Of a DNA stretch of 64,000 bases, positions 19,391-31,575 are shown in pieces (position 1 is the first letter of the stretch; each line of letters opens with the position of its first letter). The stretch spans positions 325,719,406-325,783,405 of the forward strand of contig NC_073692.1 of the NCBI RefSeq assembly GCF_029784155.1, read 5' to 3'. The notes beneath the pieces were generated by a model. It did no database searches. It was not told where the DNA came from and was given only the letters and a program-made list of their open reading frames with translations. Made by a program: the position numbers and the translations under genes. The stretch is from Uranotaenia lowii. Lineage: Eukaryota; Arthropoda; Insecta; Diptera; Culicidae.

Positions 19391-20272
19391 TTTGGGGAAG
19401 ATCGCCTATTGTCCGGTCTATTTTATGTTGGATTAAAATAATTAAATTTAATTAACAAATTTTTTACACACAATACACTAATCAGTACTTCTAGATGGAA
19501 TAATCGTTATAACGGTGTTTTCTGGCTATCGGTATTTTAGGCATTTGGTTTTCATATGACTATCGGTATTTTTGACATTTGGTATTTTATAATTGTGTTT
19601 GCCTAATATATCTTATGCTGAGGCAAAGATAGTGTTGAGATTGTTTATAAAGTTTAACAACAACAAACAACTGAACGTGATTACGTTTCAATTTCATTGG
19701 AATATCTTTATTTAGCAACATTCAGGTCGCGTTTTATTACAAGTCGTCAATGTTTAACTCGTAAAGCATGGAGTAACAAATTTGCAACAGGTAATCAATG
19801 TAACGAAGGAGTGAAAATTTGTTTACCTAATAAATTTGGAGTGAATGTCATTTAGTTTAAAAATGATTCTAGGGACAAATTTAAAAACAAAATCATTAAA
19901 CGAAGAGATAAACTTGTATAAAAAATCAACGTTATATGAAAAACACTGTTATTTTTTTAAGTTCTTTTTAGTTTTTTTTTTTAAATTAAATCAAAAGGTT
20001 CAAGATCACAGTAGCATTCTGAAAAAATATCGATTTTTATTCAATTTCTGCTGATTATCAACTAGTATCAATTTGTAGAAAAATGTCCGATACAAATAGA
20101 AAGATTTTCGTTATTTTAGTTAAATCAGGTGCCTGTTTATGACAAGATCATATAGACGATTTTGAAACCAGCAAATAAAAAAAACTAAACTAATTAAATA
20201 ATGAGTTGCCAAAAATATGATGTGCTAGTAGAAGGAACAGATACATTTTTTACAAATATTTATGTTAAATTC
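19391..20272. other. AT-rich non-coding DNA
   Basis: Nothing recognisable apart from short low-complexity runs. Confidence 0.4.
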
Positions 20273-20752
20273 AGGTTGCCAGAATTTTTCGAGCACGTTT
20301 GTTGGCCGAACAAATCCGAGCTATTTCATTTTAAAACCTGGCAAAATCCAGGCATTTGATACCAAAATTGTTCTTCAAAAATCCAGGCAATATCTGGGGA
20401 AATTTTGTCAAAACGCAGGCATTTCTCATCACAAATCAAGAAAAAAAAAACTTGAAATAAAAAATGTTTTCATCATAACTTACTAGCAGTTTTTTATTCG
20501 TAATTTTCGCTTTCAAAAAGACTTTCATGATTATTTATATAATACTTGCTAAAAAAAATTTGGATTGGATGTAATAAAAATACAACACAATTTGTTTTGA
20601 TTTTGTTTATTTTAGCAAATCAGGTTAATTAATCCAGAAGAGACCCGGGTTTATTCAATGGAATCCGGACAACCAGGCCGGAACAAATTTTTGTTAATTT
20701 TAGTATTGCATATCCAGGTAAACCCGGATAAAACCGGTTAATCTAGCAACCT
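20273..20752. repeat. MITE with AGGTTGCCAGA ends, copy 1
   Basis: Begins AGGTTGCCAGAATTTTTCGA and ends AATCTAGCAACCT, an imperfect terminal inverted repeat. The interior holds repeated words AAATCCAGGCA, AACCAGGCCGG and CCCGGATAAAACCGG. The element at 45496-45922 has the same ends and the same ordered internal words. No ORF. Confidence 0.7.
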
Positions 20753-22522
20753 TATGTTAGATGAGACATTTCTTTAAAAATCGCATTTTCAATACATGGT
20801 TAAGAGGAAGTAGAATTTACTTTTTTAGTTGAAAGTTCATGTGCAAGTTTATTTTGTGAATATTTTGAACACTTTTCTTAGTTTTTTGTTGTTTTAGGTC
20901 ACGAAACACTAGACACAAAGAAGCCCGATGCCAAAACCAATGGCAGATGTCTCCGAATATTTTTGACAGGAAAGATGGAATGCCTATTTGGATTTTTTTT
21001 TACGGTCTGCATATCTTTCGTCTTTTGAATTTTTGGGTTAAAACTTACAATTCAAAGCACTCAGACGACTGACTTTAGAGAATTTTACATAAGAGTACCA
21101 TTCTTGTGAGTTATTTTCTCATGAATTCATGAACCTTCCGTGGTTTTGTGCAGAATTTGCTGCGTGGCGTATTTCTTAAGCCTGGCCATGACAAATTCAT
21201 CACTCAAAAAAATTAAAAATTAAAATAAAGCCTACACAATCTTTACAAATAGAACTTTTCACTCAATACAATTAGACAAAAGTATTTAAAAACATCTAAA
21301 TAAAGATCGCATTGAAAATAAACTATTTGCAGATGAAAAGCATTCATTAAGTGATCTATTTTATCCCCTCTTACTTTTATAAAACATATAAGATTTTTCA
21401 AAAATGAAGTCTCATTTCTCACATGCACATTAGGAATTTTCAATCCGTCCCATTTTAACATCAATCGACTCCTTATTTTTACTTTGATTTTGTCTGCGTG
21501 GATATATTCATAGATAACCAATTTTACTACTAATCGAAAAAAAATTCTAAGTACAACTATAGAATATGGTAGCTCAAATTGTTGAAAATACGTACTATTG
21601 CTGTGTATCCTAAAATACAAAATAGATTTAATCTAGAGAATGTTTATGTTTTACACATTCTTACATAAGCAAATTGTTACTAAATATCGATATGATAGTC
21701 ATCATAAAGGACATGCAGTGGATTTTCTGTTTTATTGAGATTTATTAAAATACTTTGATATGTGCTTCATTCAACGTTTCAAATATTTTGCTTGCTTTTT
21801 CAGGGAACTTAAATTTAATAAGGAAGCGAATAGTCAGTTACTCGCCCATTGGTTTTTATCAGAGATGGTTCCTTATTTCTTTTTAGTTCCTTAAAAAAAT
21901 TCCCAAGAATTTGATTCGTTGGATAAAGCACAAAAATAAAAGTGTTTTAATCGAACTCGAGAAGACCGAAGAAACCATTCAAAATCACTCACTTGGTAAA
22001 TAAATTGACGAAATGTATGGTTCATTTAAACAGTTATCGATTGAAAATATGATAAAATAGGATGCTTTCATGGAAAGTGGTCTATTTGACTGTTTGCTCA
22101 AATATTTTTTTTCGATTCCTTTTGGATCACCGAGGATTAGTGTAAAGTTTGAGAAGATTTGGTTGGTTTCTATATTAGCGTAACGCGTTTCTGTTTTGAG
22201 TGGCAATTTCTACGGAAGAAGTAATTTGTGCATATTAAAACATCCAGTAAATTCAAATAAGTTTGAAATAAAATTTAATTCCAATTATCAGTTTTCCTAT
22301 TTTAAAGCTTTAATTTTTGCTAACATGAGAAGAAGCTGAGCATTTCATGAATATGGTATACCATTTCAATATAACAAAAGTGTCCATGGAAAAGTGTTTA
22401 AAAAATGGCTGTCTTTGCTTGCTAGAGCTTTCATTAAATTTAGGAAAAGTTTTTTCCAAGGTTTTATAAATCAACAAACTTATTGGTTATAGATATCAGT
22501 TTTTTGTAATGTTTCATTTTCA
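20753..22522. other. AT-rich non-coding DNA
   Basis: No exon or transposon boundary recognised. A minus-strand open frame at 21243-21620 has AT-driven composition and no recognisable domain, so I do not call it a gene. Confidence 0.4.
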
Positions 22523-22530
22523 TCCTACAG

Positions 22531-24132
22531 CATGGCCGTAGGAAAGGGGGGGGGGGGGTTTGGGGGTTAAACTCCCCCCCCCCCCATGAGGATCCAAAAC
22601 AGCGAGCGAGATAATCTACTCTACACTCAAAATTTTAAATTAAGAACCAAATTATGATAATATAGTAACGTTAATCAAGAGTAACAATCTAGACTAAAAA
22701 CTAATTCCAAAACCTCAAGAACCCATCCCTAGTCCAAAATTCTGCTACACTTTTTAAAAATTTTCTCACTTGGTCATCGAAATTCAGGTCTAAATGTTAA
22801 ATTTCGAATAAAACTAAACCCATTTCGGAGGTTTTGATTCCATAATTCCCATAACCTTAATTGTATGTCTATTTTTGTATTTCGGATTCTCTATCCTGTC
22901 CATGATTCTTGATTTTCAGTTCGAACAATCATAAGAAATAAGAAATGAACAGCTGGTTGAAATTTCTACATTTCATACCAAATTTGCAACATGTTTTTCG
23001 AGATCATATGTATTTTCAATATTTTGATAATAGTTTTCCGAATATGAAAAAAAAGACAAATTATGTTTTACATTCAAATTTAAAGTTCTTGAACTTATTT
23101 TTTAAACAAAATCCAACAAGTAAAAGCTTCGAAATGGCAATCCAAAATTGAAAAGTAAGATTCAGATCTTTGTAAACTTATAATTTAAATCTAATTCACA
23201 ATTCAGATAAAAAAAATAATTAAAAAGAGAATTAAATTAAACATGAACTACAGAATTTCAATAAAAGATCCATGAATGAAGGCTCTAGAACTTGGTTAAA
23301 AAAATTCTGATCAGGAATAAGATTCGGAAATCGTATTTTTTGTACATTTTAGAAATCGTATGGAAATTTGGTTACAAATTTGAAGCGCAACTTTTGAATT
23401 CAGGTTCATAATTGAGATTCAGAATGCAGATTTAAAATTCAGACAAAAGTTCAGCTTGTAAATAAATTTTACAATCTACATAAACTGTTGAGGGATTCAA
23501 GAGTGCTACCCTTCGAAGTATACGAATGGACTGAATTTAAGTGTTAAACATATTTAGACAAAATTGTACAAAACATTTGCCGTTACTTAAGAATGCTAAA
23601 TTTGTTAATTTAGTTCAGGGGTTTCTGAGATATAGAATGCCAAATTTCGGTATTTCTCGTAATAGATTTCGACGCGGTGCTTAAAGTGTTAGAATTGCTT
23701 GTCAATTTATTTTCCAGATTTAATTTTTTTTTTAACAAAATTGCAAATGTTAAAATCTTTGAATTTGAAAAATAGTTTGGAAGATTGGGCTTGTTTGATT
23801 TGAGTATAGAATAACTTTTTTTTAAGAAATGGAAGACTCTCCTTAAAAAGATTATTCTATGCCCAAATCACCTAGGTTTGATCAACCAGACTTTTAAACA
23901 ATTTCAAAGATTTTAGCCATCTATGAAGGCGAATTTAGCTCACCATTTAGATTTAGGGCCAATTTTATTAAGTTACGATTTAATAGGAATGATGCCGGAG
24001 TTCTTCTCTATACTAACAAACATAATTCGTTTTATTTATTTTTTGTTTTCGTGCATTGTTGGAAAAAAAATCATGCGTAAAAATCAGTCACCAAACCCCC
24101 CCTCCCATGAGTCGGTTCTTCCTACGGCCCTG
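22531..24132. mobile_element. Non-autonomous hAT-like element with G/C-tract ends
   Basis: A perfect 8-bp duplication TCCTACAG (22523-22530, 24133-24140) flanks inverted termini CATGGCCGTAGGAA (left) and CAGGGCCGTAGGAA (right, reversed), 13 of 14 identical. Both ends continue into long G runs. The left end then folds as G-tract, TTTGGGGGTTAAACT, C-tract. The interior (1.6 kb) is AT-rich with no transposase. It includes an imperfect palindrome near 23790-23890 that recurs at 46620-46760. CAG start plus 8-bp duplication places it with hAT. Fragments of the family are at 13055 and 46369. Confidence 0.85.
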
Positions 24133-24140
24133 TCCTACAG

Positions 24141-24904
24141 ATAAACAGCTTTCAACTTAGCAGTTTAAAACAATTGAAAAAAAAAAATCATATTTTTTTT
24201 CGTATAACATCAAATATGTTTTCTGGGGCACTAGTTAGGATTGTTAGGTTAGTTCCAAAAAATGTTTAAAATCTCAAGTTTTTTTTAAACTTTCAGCTAT
24301 GGTGTTAAAGAAAGAAAATTTAGTTTTTCAATAAAAATTTCAAACAAAATTTAAACTTGCTGCGTTAAATCAGGACTTTTAAATTTTTATTGCCGTTTTC
24401 GGCAGTAAAAATAACGAAAAAAAGTTTTTGGTCTATAATCTTTTCAAATCAACGCTTAATTTGATCTGAATCTCCTAGTTTCTGATGCACTTTCATATCT
24501 TACTAAAAAAATAAATTGGAGCCTAGTTGATGTAAATGTTGATTTTACTATTTTTTGAATTTGGATTTCGATTTATGAATTTAATGTGGGCAGAAAATAA
24601 ATTCCAATTCGATGAGCCTCTAACGAAAAACGAGTTGGTCTACTAGATTAAAATATGAGAATTATAAAATTTATTGTTCTAGAGTTTCTTAATGGGACAA
24701 AAAGTCTTTTAATGTAATGCGGACCTTTCTTTCTATGGCAAAAAGAAACAAATACACCGGAGAAAAATATTCAAATTGAGCTTTAAATTCAAGTTCACTA
24801 TAAGAAAAAATTTCTTTAGTAAAAATTGTTAAGCAAAAGCATAGCTGGTCACATTTCATTAAAATTCTGCTAATTACCAAGTAATAAACACTACCGTCCC
24901 TAAA
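24141..24904. other. AT-rich non-coding DNA
   Basis: Nothing recognisable. Confidence 0.4.
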
Positions 24905-25625
24905 CCGTGTTTAAGTCAGCAATAAAACTAATTTTCCCAGAGCGACACTCGCGTGCCACCATCGCGTCATCACCCCCACGCTTAATTGCTTCTTAAACCT
25001 GCTGCAGTCCGGCAAATCGGAGGGTCTTTGGAACATTTTTTTTTCTGCCTTCAGAAGATTCCTTCCGTAAGGCGCCATCAACCGTGGTCTGTGTCTAGAA
25101 TACAGTTAGATTCTCCCGGTCATCCCATGAATGTGCGGTTGGTTGGTCTATTTGACAGAAGAAGGAAAATTTCCACCCAAATACCTTTGCTGCGAAAAAA
25201 AAATTAAATTCAGCTCGATTTCTGACGATACTGACAAAGATAGTCATGATAATGAAAATTATGATGATCATCGGAGCTCTCGAAGGGGGGCATCAAGGTA
25301 TTTAGTGAGAGCTCGAGGTGATCGTCACGAAAGGGGTAAACTTACTGCCCTACACGCCACTTGATTTATGGTTTCCGCGCTCGTGAAGATCTTGATTCAG
25401 TGATTTTTTCCACCCGTTCTCCAGTTGGTTTTCTGACCCAATCTTTTCTTTCGGGCGGAAGACGATAGGGAAGAGAAACAAAAAGCTAAAGAATATTAGG
25501 GAAAAATTTTCTTCACCTCACCGGGAGTTGGTTCTTTTTTTTTTATTCAGCCTTTGTGCGGCGTACGAAGGCGTTTCAATTAGTTTCGTTCGGGGTCTGC
25601 CAAGAACGCATTTCAAGCTCCGGGG
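24905..25625. other. GC-richer unique block
   Basis: The least AT-biased non-transposon stretch between 17 and 40 kb. It includes GAGCGACACTCGCGTGCC near 24940, a GA-repeat patch GATGATCATCGGAGCTCTCG near 25265 and CACCTCACCGGGAGTTGG near 25520. No ORF with a recognisable product. A candidate conserved intronic or regulatory block. Confidence 0.4.
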
Positions 25626-28192
25626 GAACATTGACCTGTACTGATCAAAACATTGAGATAGTCATTTCCATTTGAATGATGATTTATAACGCTGGAGTGC
25701 TCTTTATGTCTATTTCTGGCAGTGATCGTGGATGGAAGCTTGATAAGCTTTTATTGTGGATTAAGAAGAGTTTTTGCAAAATTTCATAAGAATTATAAAA
25801 TAAAAAATCTAAATTAGTCGATCGAAAATCTTATAATCTAAATTATTTTCAAAATTTGCGATTCTCTTCGTTGAACCTTCCTTTGCAGTTAAAATTAGAA
25901 CAATTAGCCAGTTTGGATCAAATAGACCCGAATTACTATTTTGGCTGTATCTTCAAAACTACTGAACCGATTTTAATAAACTGTACCATTTTGGAATCGT
26001 CTACATGTTCACTATAAATTTATTATAATTTTGGTGGCGTCTGAAAATTGAGCCGGAATACTAAATGGTAAAAAAATGCGTTTGCAAAACACCGATTTTT
26101 AACTTTTTTTTGTTTCGTGGTCGATTTCTGAAGACCACAAAAATTATAATCAAAATTTTAAAAAGCATCTGATAGCAGTCATTTGTTCAATTTCAAAATC
26201 GTTTAGTTTATAAAAATCGATTCAGTACTTTTGATTATATTTCCGCAAATAAAGGTTCATTTATACAACAAGCTAAAAAAAATTTATTGATTTTGATATT
26301 TAAGACAATCACAGGAAAATTCAATTGCTTTTCAAAAATCTAGACAGGGAATTTCGAAGAAACTTTTAACCTAAATTTTCAAACTTACAACTTATGGCTT
26401 ACATTAATTTTCAAGACAAACTTGAAGCAGCAGCCTCCAAGCTAATTCTGTTGAAAATATCTAAAAACAACGATCAAATTTCCTTTTGTAATTTCTTCTT
26501 ATGAAAATAAAAATTAAAATTTGTAAAAATCTGCGTTTTACAATTTTAAAGTTTGATACATGGAATCTGCGAACAAAAATTAATTAAAATTAAAATTATC
26601 GAGGAAAAATGAGAAATCAATCGAATGCGGCCATAATTTTCACTTCTCAAGATTACACAAGGCATCAATATTTTTCTGAGGTACAAAGAATATGCGAGCT
26701 AACTTTGATTTACTTTAGTGCGCTGATCTCTAATGTTCCATCAATTTTTTTCCTATTGGCTTCTTTCCGAGATAATTATTGAAAATAGGTAAAACTTTAT
26801 TAAATGAGTTTGTGCACTTTTTGGAAAAACTGTAGAACACTACAAATATTTTGAAAGTAGAAGTTTTAAGTCAATGATAAACTTTCTCCAAGACCGTGAG
26901 AAATTTTAACTTCTAAGAAAAAAGTTATTGAAGTTTTCTTTTTGTTAATGTTTCTCAAATCTCCAAAAAACGATACGAAATTCTAAAGAAAATTAAAGTA
27001 ATTTTCGACGTGTTTCGATAATCGTTTGATTATATTTTGGGATTTTTTTGTTGATATTGTTCGGTGAAATAAATGACTAGGTGCTTTGTTCTTTTACGTT
27101 TCGATTTACTATTACTTTTCAATCATCTTCAGATCTACAATAAAATATTTAAAAAATAATTAAACTAATTATGAAATAAATTACAATACTGCTCGTACAC
27201 TAATTTCTATGCCCCTATCTATCCGCATGGGGCCACAGAACAAAAAAAAATTAAAGTAAATTGAATCTATGATATTTTTAAACCTTAAGTCATATCGTAT
27301 AATAGTCTTCAACAAAGTTGTTAAATGAGTTATTATCTTCAATTTATAACATTCAAAGACTTTCTTCAATGATGTTAGGATAGTTGCAAACTTATCTTTT
27401 AAAATTTCTTAGAACTGTAGAAATTTTTTAGATCTTTTCGATGAACTGATTTTGACACTTGATACTGGGCATATTTTACTTTCTCTGCTTCTGAGAATGC
27501 ATGGGCGATTATTGTTTCTAGCGCCAGAGACCCTGTTCTATACAAAAATTATATTTTAAAAAGTTCAACAATTGAAGAAGGGTGCTTAAATATTTGCTGG
27601 ATGCACGCCATCCCGCCCCCCCTCCAAATAAACGCCCTTCAATAAATCAAAAATTGAAGATGTGACTTCAAATTGAATTGAATAAAGTTGCACGATTTTT
27701 TGCAATAAAAAAATCGATATTTTTATTTTTGATATGTTACTTGCAAAACTATTAATGTTTTATTTTTGTAAACACCAAAAGGCTCAATTGAGCTCCCTGG
27801 TAATGGTTGCTGTTCTCAACACGTCTGGTAGTAAATGAACAGAAAAAAAATTAAAAAATTCTACATGTAAATTAAAATTTTCAAAGTAACTCCTACTAAC
27901 GGTACAATTTAAAAAAATCTTATGACTTGCTTCGTCTTGTCCTATCGACTTTAGCTTTTTTTTTAAATATTTGAAGCTATTTTATTTGGAAAGTTTAGCA
28001 ACCTTTTGTTTCTTTTAATTCATTGGGTAAGTTTTTGTATTTTTTTTCTCTGTCCTAAGGTACCGTAAACTTTTTTAATTCATTTTCGAATATTTTGGAA
28101 GTGGTTGCTTTTTTGTGACACCCAAAAATGTTAAAATACTTACTGAGGTAATGAGTTTTATACTCATTAAATGATCATTGATAGCAAAATAT
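25626..28192. other. AT-rich non-coding DNA
   Basis: No gene, splice pattern or firm element boundary. A C-rich patch CCCGCCCCCCCTCC near 27610 resembles the tracts of the hAT-like family but lacks its terminal words. Confidence 0.4.
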
Positions 28193-28275
28193 AAGGGTGA
28201 TAGGTTTCACCGGTTTTTTTCAAATCCGGTATTACAGTATTTGTAATTTATAAAACCGATAAAACCGGTATTTTT
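28193..28275 (+). repeat. AGGGTG-ended ACCGGT-rich repeat, left end
   Basis: Starts AGGGTGATAGGTTTCACCGG and contains repeated AAACCGGTA / AAAACCGATA words. It is the inverted counterpart of 38102-38217, which ends ACCGGTTAGAACACCCT. Either two solo ends or the two ends of one element. Confidence 0.5.
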
Positions 28276-28334
28276 CGAAGTATGTATATCGAATTCATGG
28301 AAAGGTTTCGTCTAATTGCAGTAGTAATGGCATA

Positions 28335-29249
28335 GGGGAGGAGCGGGCTATATGCGCCTATTATGCAGAACACTGATTTAATCAAATATCACTTCGAATA
28401 TGTGTACAAAAACTATATACACGTGTGCAGGCATCTGTTTTCTATACATTGGAGTAATTTTTTTGTTAAAATTTTCTTCTGTTTCCAAGAAAACGATTTT
28501 ATTAAAAGTGTTGTCTAAAATGCCGAACCTCAAACTGTGCGGGCTAAATGCGCCTATTTATGTTTTGAACAAAATTCCTGTTTTTTGGGCAATATTTCCG
28601 TATAATTTCATTGAAACTGCTAGAAAGTAATAATTTCCGTACGATAAAGCTGAAGTTTTATAAAAATCTATGTATATTATAATTTTATGGAATAAAACAA
28701 AAGTTAGGGTTGCCATACTATGGAGGCAGTTCATCCAAGAGAAAAACTTCATCAAATCTGTTTTTGGATCTTCAATTCTCTCTTAAGATATTATTCAGAG
28801 CTTAGATTTGAAGGTTCAATGATAAAAATCATTTATTTATTCTATTTAACCTGTTATTTTAGGATGGAGGCATTTTACAAACATGATGGGGGCATACAAA
28901 AACACTCTATTATTCCACTATATAATCATTATTAAATCTCCACAAAAGCTGAAATATGTTTATTTTCTTAAGTTCATTTGAGTAAGAAACAAAAACCATC
29001 CCAGTTTTTGTTATAAGGTTCTTTACGTATCATTTTTAAAAGTCGAAATATTACATCAAAATGTATCAAAACTTTGTATGATTTTTTAAATTTTTTTGAG
29101 TTTGAAAATTCATAAAATTCTTTCTTGCCTTATGTTCTAAGCGTATCACCCTCAAAATGCATTGGTCAGATAAGCTGTCTAGTCAGCCATTTCATCAAAC
29201 AGCCGTAGGGTCATTTAACCCGATAGGCCCATTTAGGAAACCTTTCCCC
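28335..29249. repeat. MITE with GGGGA ends and TA flanks
   Basis: Left end GGGGAGGAGCGGGCTATATG followed by CGCCTA. The right end reversed begins GGGGAAAGG and soon reads AAATGGGCCTATCGGGTTAA. Both are bordered by TA (28333-28334, 29250-29251). An internal GCGGGCTAAATGCGCCTA near 28540 repeats the left terminal word. No transposase. Confidence 0.55.
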
Positions 29250-29480
29250 TACTATGCTCAGAATTTATAACGCAATAAATTAAGCAACATTGTCAATTGA
29301 TAAATATGCTATTGTGCCTTTCAATTATCCCTTTGTCATAAATCTATCATCATCCTCATGATAATCAAAACATTGATCATCGTCATTTTAGAAATAATAG
29401 AAGTAATTTTCAATGAATTTTTGTCGCATACTGTGTAATGCAGTATCCAGCTTTGTTGTGGAACGGTATTAATTTGATGC

Positions 29481-29490
29481 TATAAAATAA
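29481..29490 (+). promoter_or_regulatory. TATA box of the gag-only element LTR
   Basis: TATAAAATAA, about 27 bases into the LTR. It repeats at 36820-36829 in the 3' LTR. Start would be expected about 30 bases downstream, near 29511, which is the MITE target site. Confidence 0.6.
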
Positions 29491-29518
29491 GAGCCACCCC
29501 AAGCGACTAGATAACTAG

Positions 29519-30202
29519 CAGTGATTGAATTTTGCTGAGCATGAGTTGATCAACCATCTCTCGCTCAACGCTTTACTCGGAAGCAAAGGTTGCTTTGAGG
29601 CAGCGAAAACGACAAAACCGATGATGTATACGCTCTCAACATGGCCGCCTTCATGAAGCAATATACATTCGAGGCAGCGAATCCAAAAAACCAAACGAAT
29701 GGCTCTCACTCATCTCCTGTCACAACCTTGAGGGAACCGAATTCAAAAGGCAGAGCAAACCCGAGTCTCCTCGTTTGTTCCTGGATCGAATGCGTGAGGT
29801 TTTTCTGCTATTGCTATTATTGCACAGCAACCGCACGCAGGCAGCTAGTTTTTTCATTTCTTTTTCTTCCCCCCTCTTTCACCATACGTTGCGGGCCGTG
29901 CAACGCAATAAGTTCGGTTGTTTTTGTTGTTGCCTCAACCTTTGCGGTCGGCTCGAGTTATTCAAATTCAACAACGTAAATGAGTATGTGTGCCTCGTCT
30001 TCTTCATGCATCATGTAGCAACCGAACGTTGAGAGAGTTCGTTCGGGGCAGCAAACGGATAGTGTCTCTCAGAGCAGATCCTCCTCATGGGGGGAGGTTT
30101 GAATGAATGTATATGTATCGTCTCCTGTATAGCTATGCGAGGCCTCAAAGTGTGTATTTTGAATGCCTCTGATGAGAAAATTGGTGAGGATTTCAATCAC
30201 TG
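29519..30202. mobile_element. hAT-like MITE inside the 5' LTR
   Basis: Perfect 8-bp duplication ATAACTAG (29511-29518, 30203-30210) and inverted ends CAGTGATTGAATTTT versus CAGTGATTGAAATCC. The 3' LTR at 36852 provides the uninterrupted site. Moderately GC-rich for this window, no transposase. It separates the predicted start from the rest of the LTR. Confidence 0.93.
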
Positions 30203-30630
30203 ATAACTAGTGAGTTCTCTCCTGAGAACTCACTCTCAAATCACTGATCATATGATCTTCTTGAGTGAATCGAGCAAGTTAGCATAAAAGCAATAAAAAG
30301 TTAGTTCGCACCAACCTCCAACAAGACAACATCGGTCTAATTATTACCCCCGTCGGCTCGGTACAAGTAAAGTTGGGAATAAAAGTTGAACTTTCCCCAA
30401 ATCGGTTCGGTGTTATTATTAATCGGAAGAAATATCGGCTAGTGATAAATATCACTTCACCTCAGTGTTGAAACGAGGTAGAATCGGACTGAATTGATTG
30501 CCGTTATTGCACCCACGGCGGACTTTTAATAAGTGCTAGGTTTTATGAAGTGTTCCCCGGTCGGCCCAACTTTGTGTTACAGTCCACTAAGAAGAAAGTT
30601 GAATTTGTTGGGACGATCCGGAACATTTTT

Positions 30631-30648
30631 TGGTCCTTCGAGCCGGAT
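30631..30648 (+). other. Primer binding site, tRNA-Tyr
   Basis: TGGTCCTTCGAGCCGGAT, 5 T residues after the LTR, is the exact complement of the 3' 18 nucleotides of insect tRNA-Tyr (ATCCGGCTCGAAGGA plus CCA). Confidence 0.85.
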
Positions 30649-31575
30649 ATGTGGCCAGTAAAGGCCTACGGACTGTGAATCGGAAGACACGGAAGATTCA
30701 CCAAGCGGCATCAGTGCACGGCCATCGCACTTTTGTAGCATCAAGCCACCGCTGCCATCGCTGTTACGCCATCGCGCTAATCAAAGCATCACAGTACTAC
30801 GGAACACCATATTGCTACAACACGGAGCATTCACGGAGGGCGAACAATAAGTTGGAACACCGGCCGGAACATTCCCTGAGACCAACGGAACCGGTTCACG
30901 GAAACCAGGGAAGTACAAAGTGTGCATGATTGGTGGTGTATGTTTTTGTGGTAGCTTGTGGGTAAATGAACTGCTCAAAATAAAGTTGAAAACTAAAGTT
31001 CAAGATCTTTTTATTCTGGAATTGTGTGCAATCCTTGATCGGGTTTTTCAACATCATTCTCTGCTGCTTGTGGTTCGAAATTGGCAATTGTTTCATTGAT
31101 AACTTTCTCAGTCAATCGGGTGCGTTTGGTCATTTATTTTCGGTCAAAAATATGAACGTTGAGTTGAGTTGAGTCACCTAATGATAAGTCGGATTGAAAT
31201 CACGTATCGGTGAGAGCAAAGTGCATTTGGTGAGAAAATTGTCAGTTATTTTACCATTGAATTGGTCGGATTTGTTGGTTGTTGAAGTCAGTTGGATTGA
31301 TTAATGATCTGCGGAGATCATTAGGACGTGTCGGTGAATAAATTTTATTATTTCTTGAACAATTATTTCGAAATATTTTCAAAATTGTCTGTGATTCAGC
31401 ATTGTAAGGCGCAATAAACAAGCGGACGTGTCGACGTGCAAAAATATTATTTTGTTTATTATCGGAACCCCAATTTTAGTTGAAGATTGGAATAAGTCGG
31501 TTGTGTCAGATTATAAGTCAGTATTTTGGTCGGATTTTGTGTCAGTGCAATCAAGTTGCAAGTTAGAAAATCATC
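30649..31575 (+). other. Leader of the gag-only element
   Basis: Non-coding 927 bases before gag. From about 31100 it is enriched in GTCGG / GTCAG words, the same motif seen downstream of gag. Confidence 0.7.

Larger units (their letters stand above)
29454..30625 (+). repeat. 5' LTR of the gag-only element, interrupted by a MITE
   Basis: LTR sequence at 29454-29518 and 30211-30625, with the MITE 29519-30202 and a duplicated ATAACTAG between. It contains a TATA box (29481-29490), an 11-bp perfect hairpin AGTGAGTTCTC/GAGAACTCACT just after the insertion, and AATAAA words near 30281 and 30377. Confidence 0.92.

Noticed and set aside
21243..21620. 125-codon minus-strand frame in AT-rich DNA
   Set aside because: Composition follows base bias (Phe/Leu/Ile/Lys), with no start context, no splice partners and no recognisable family.
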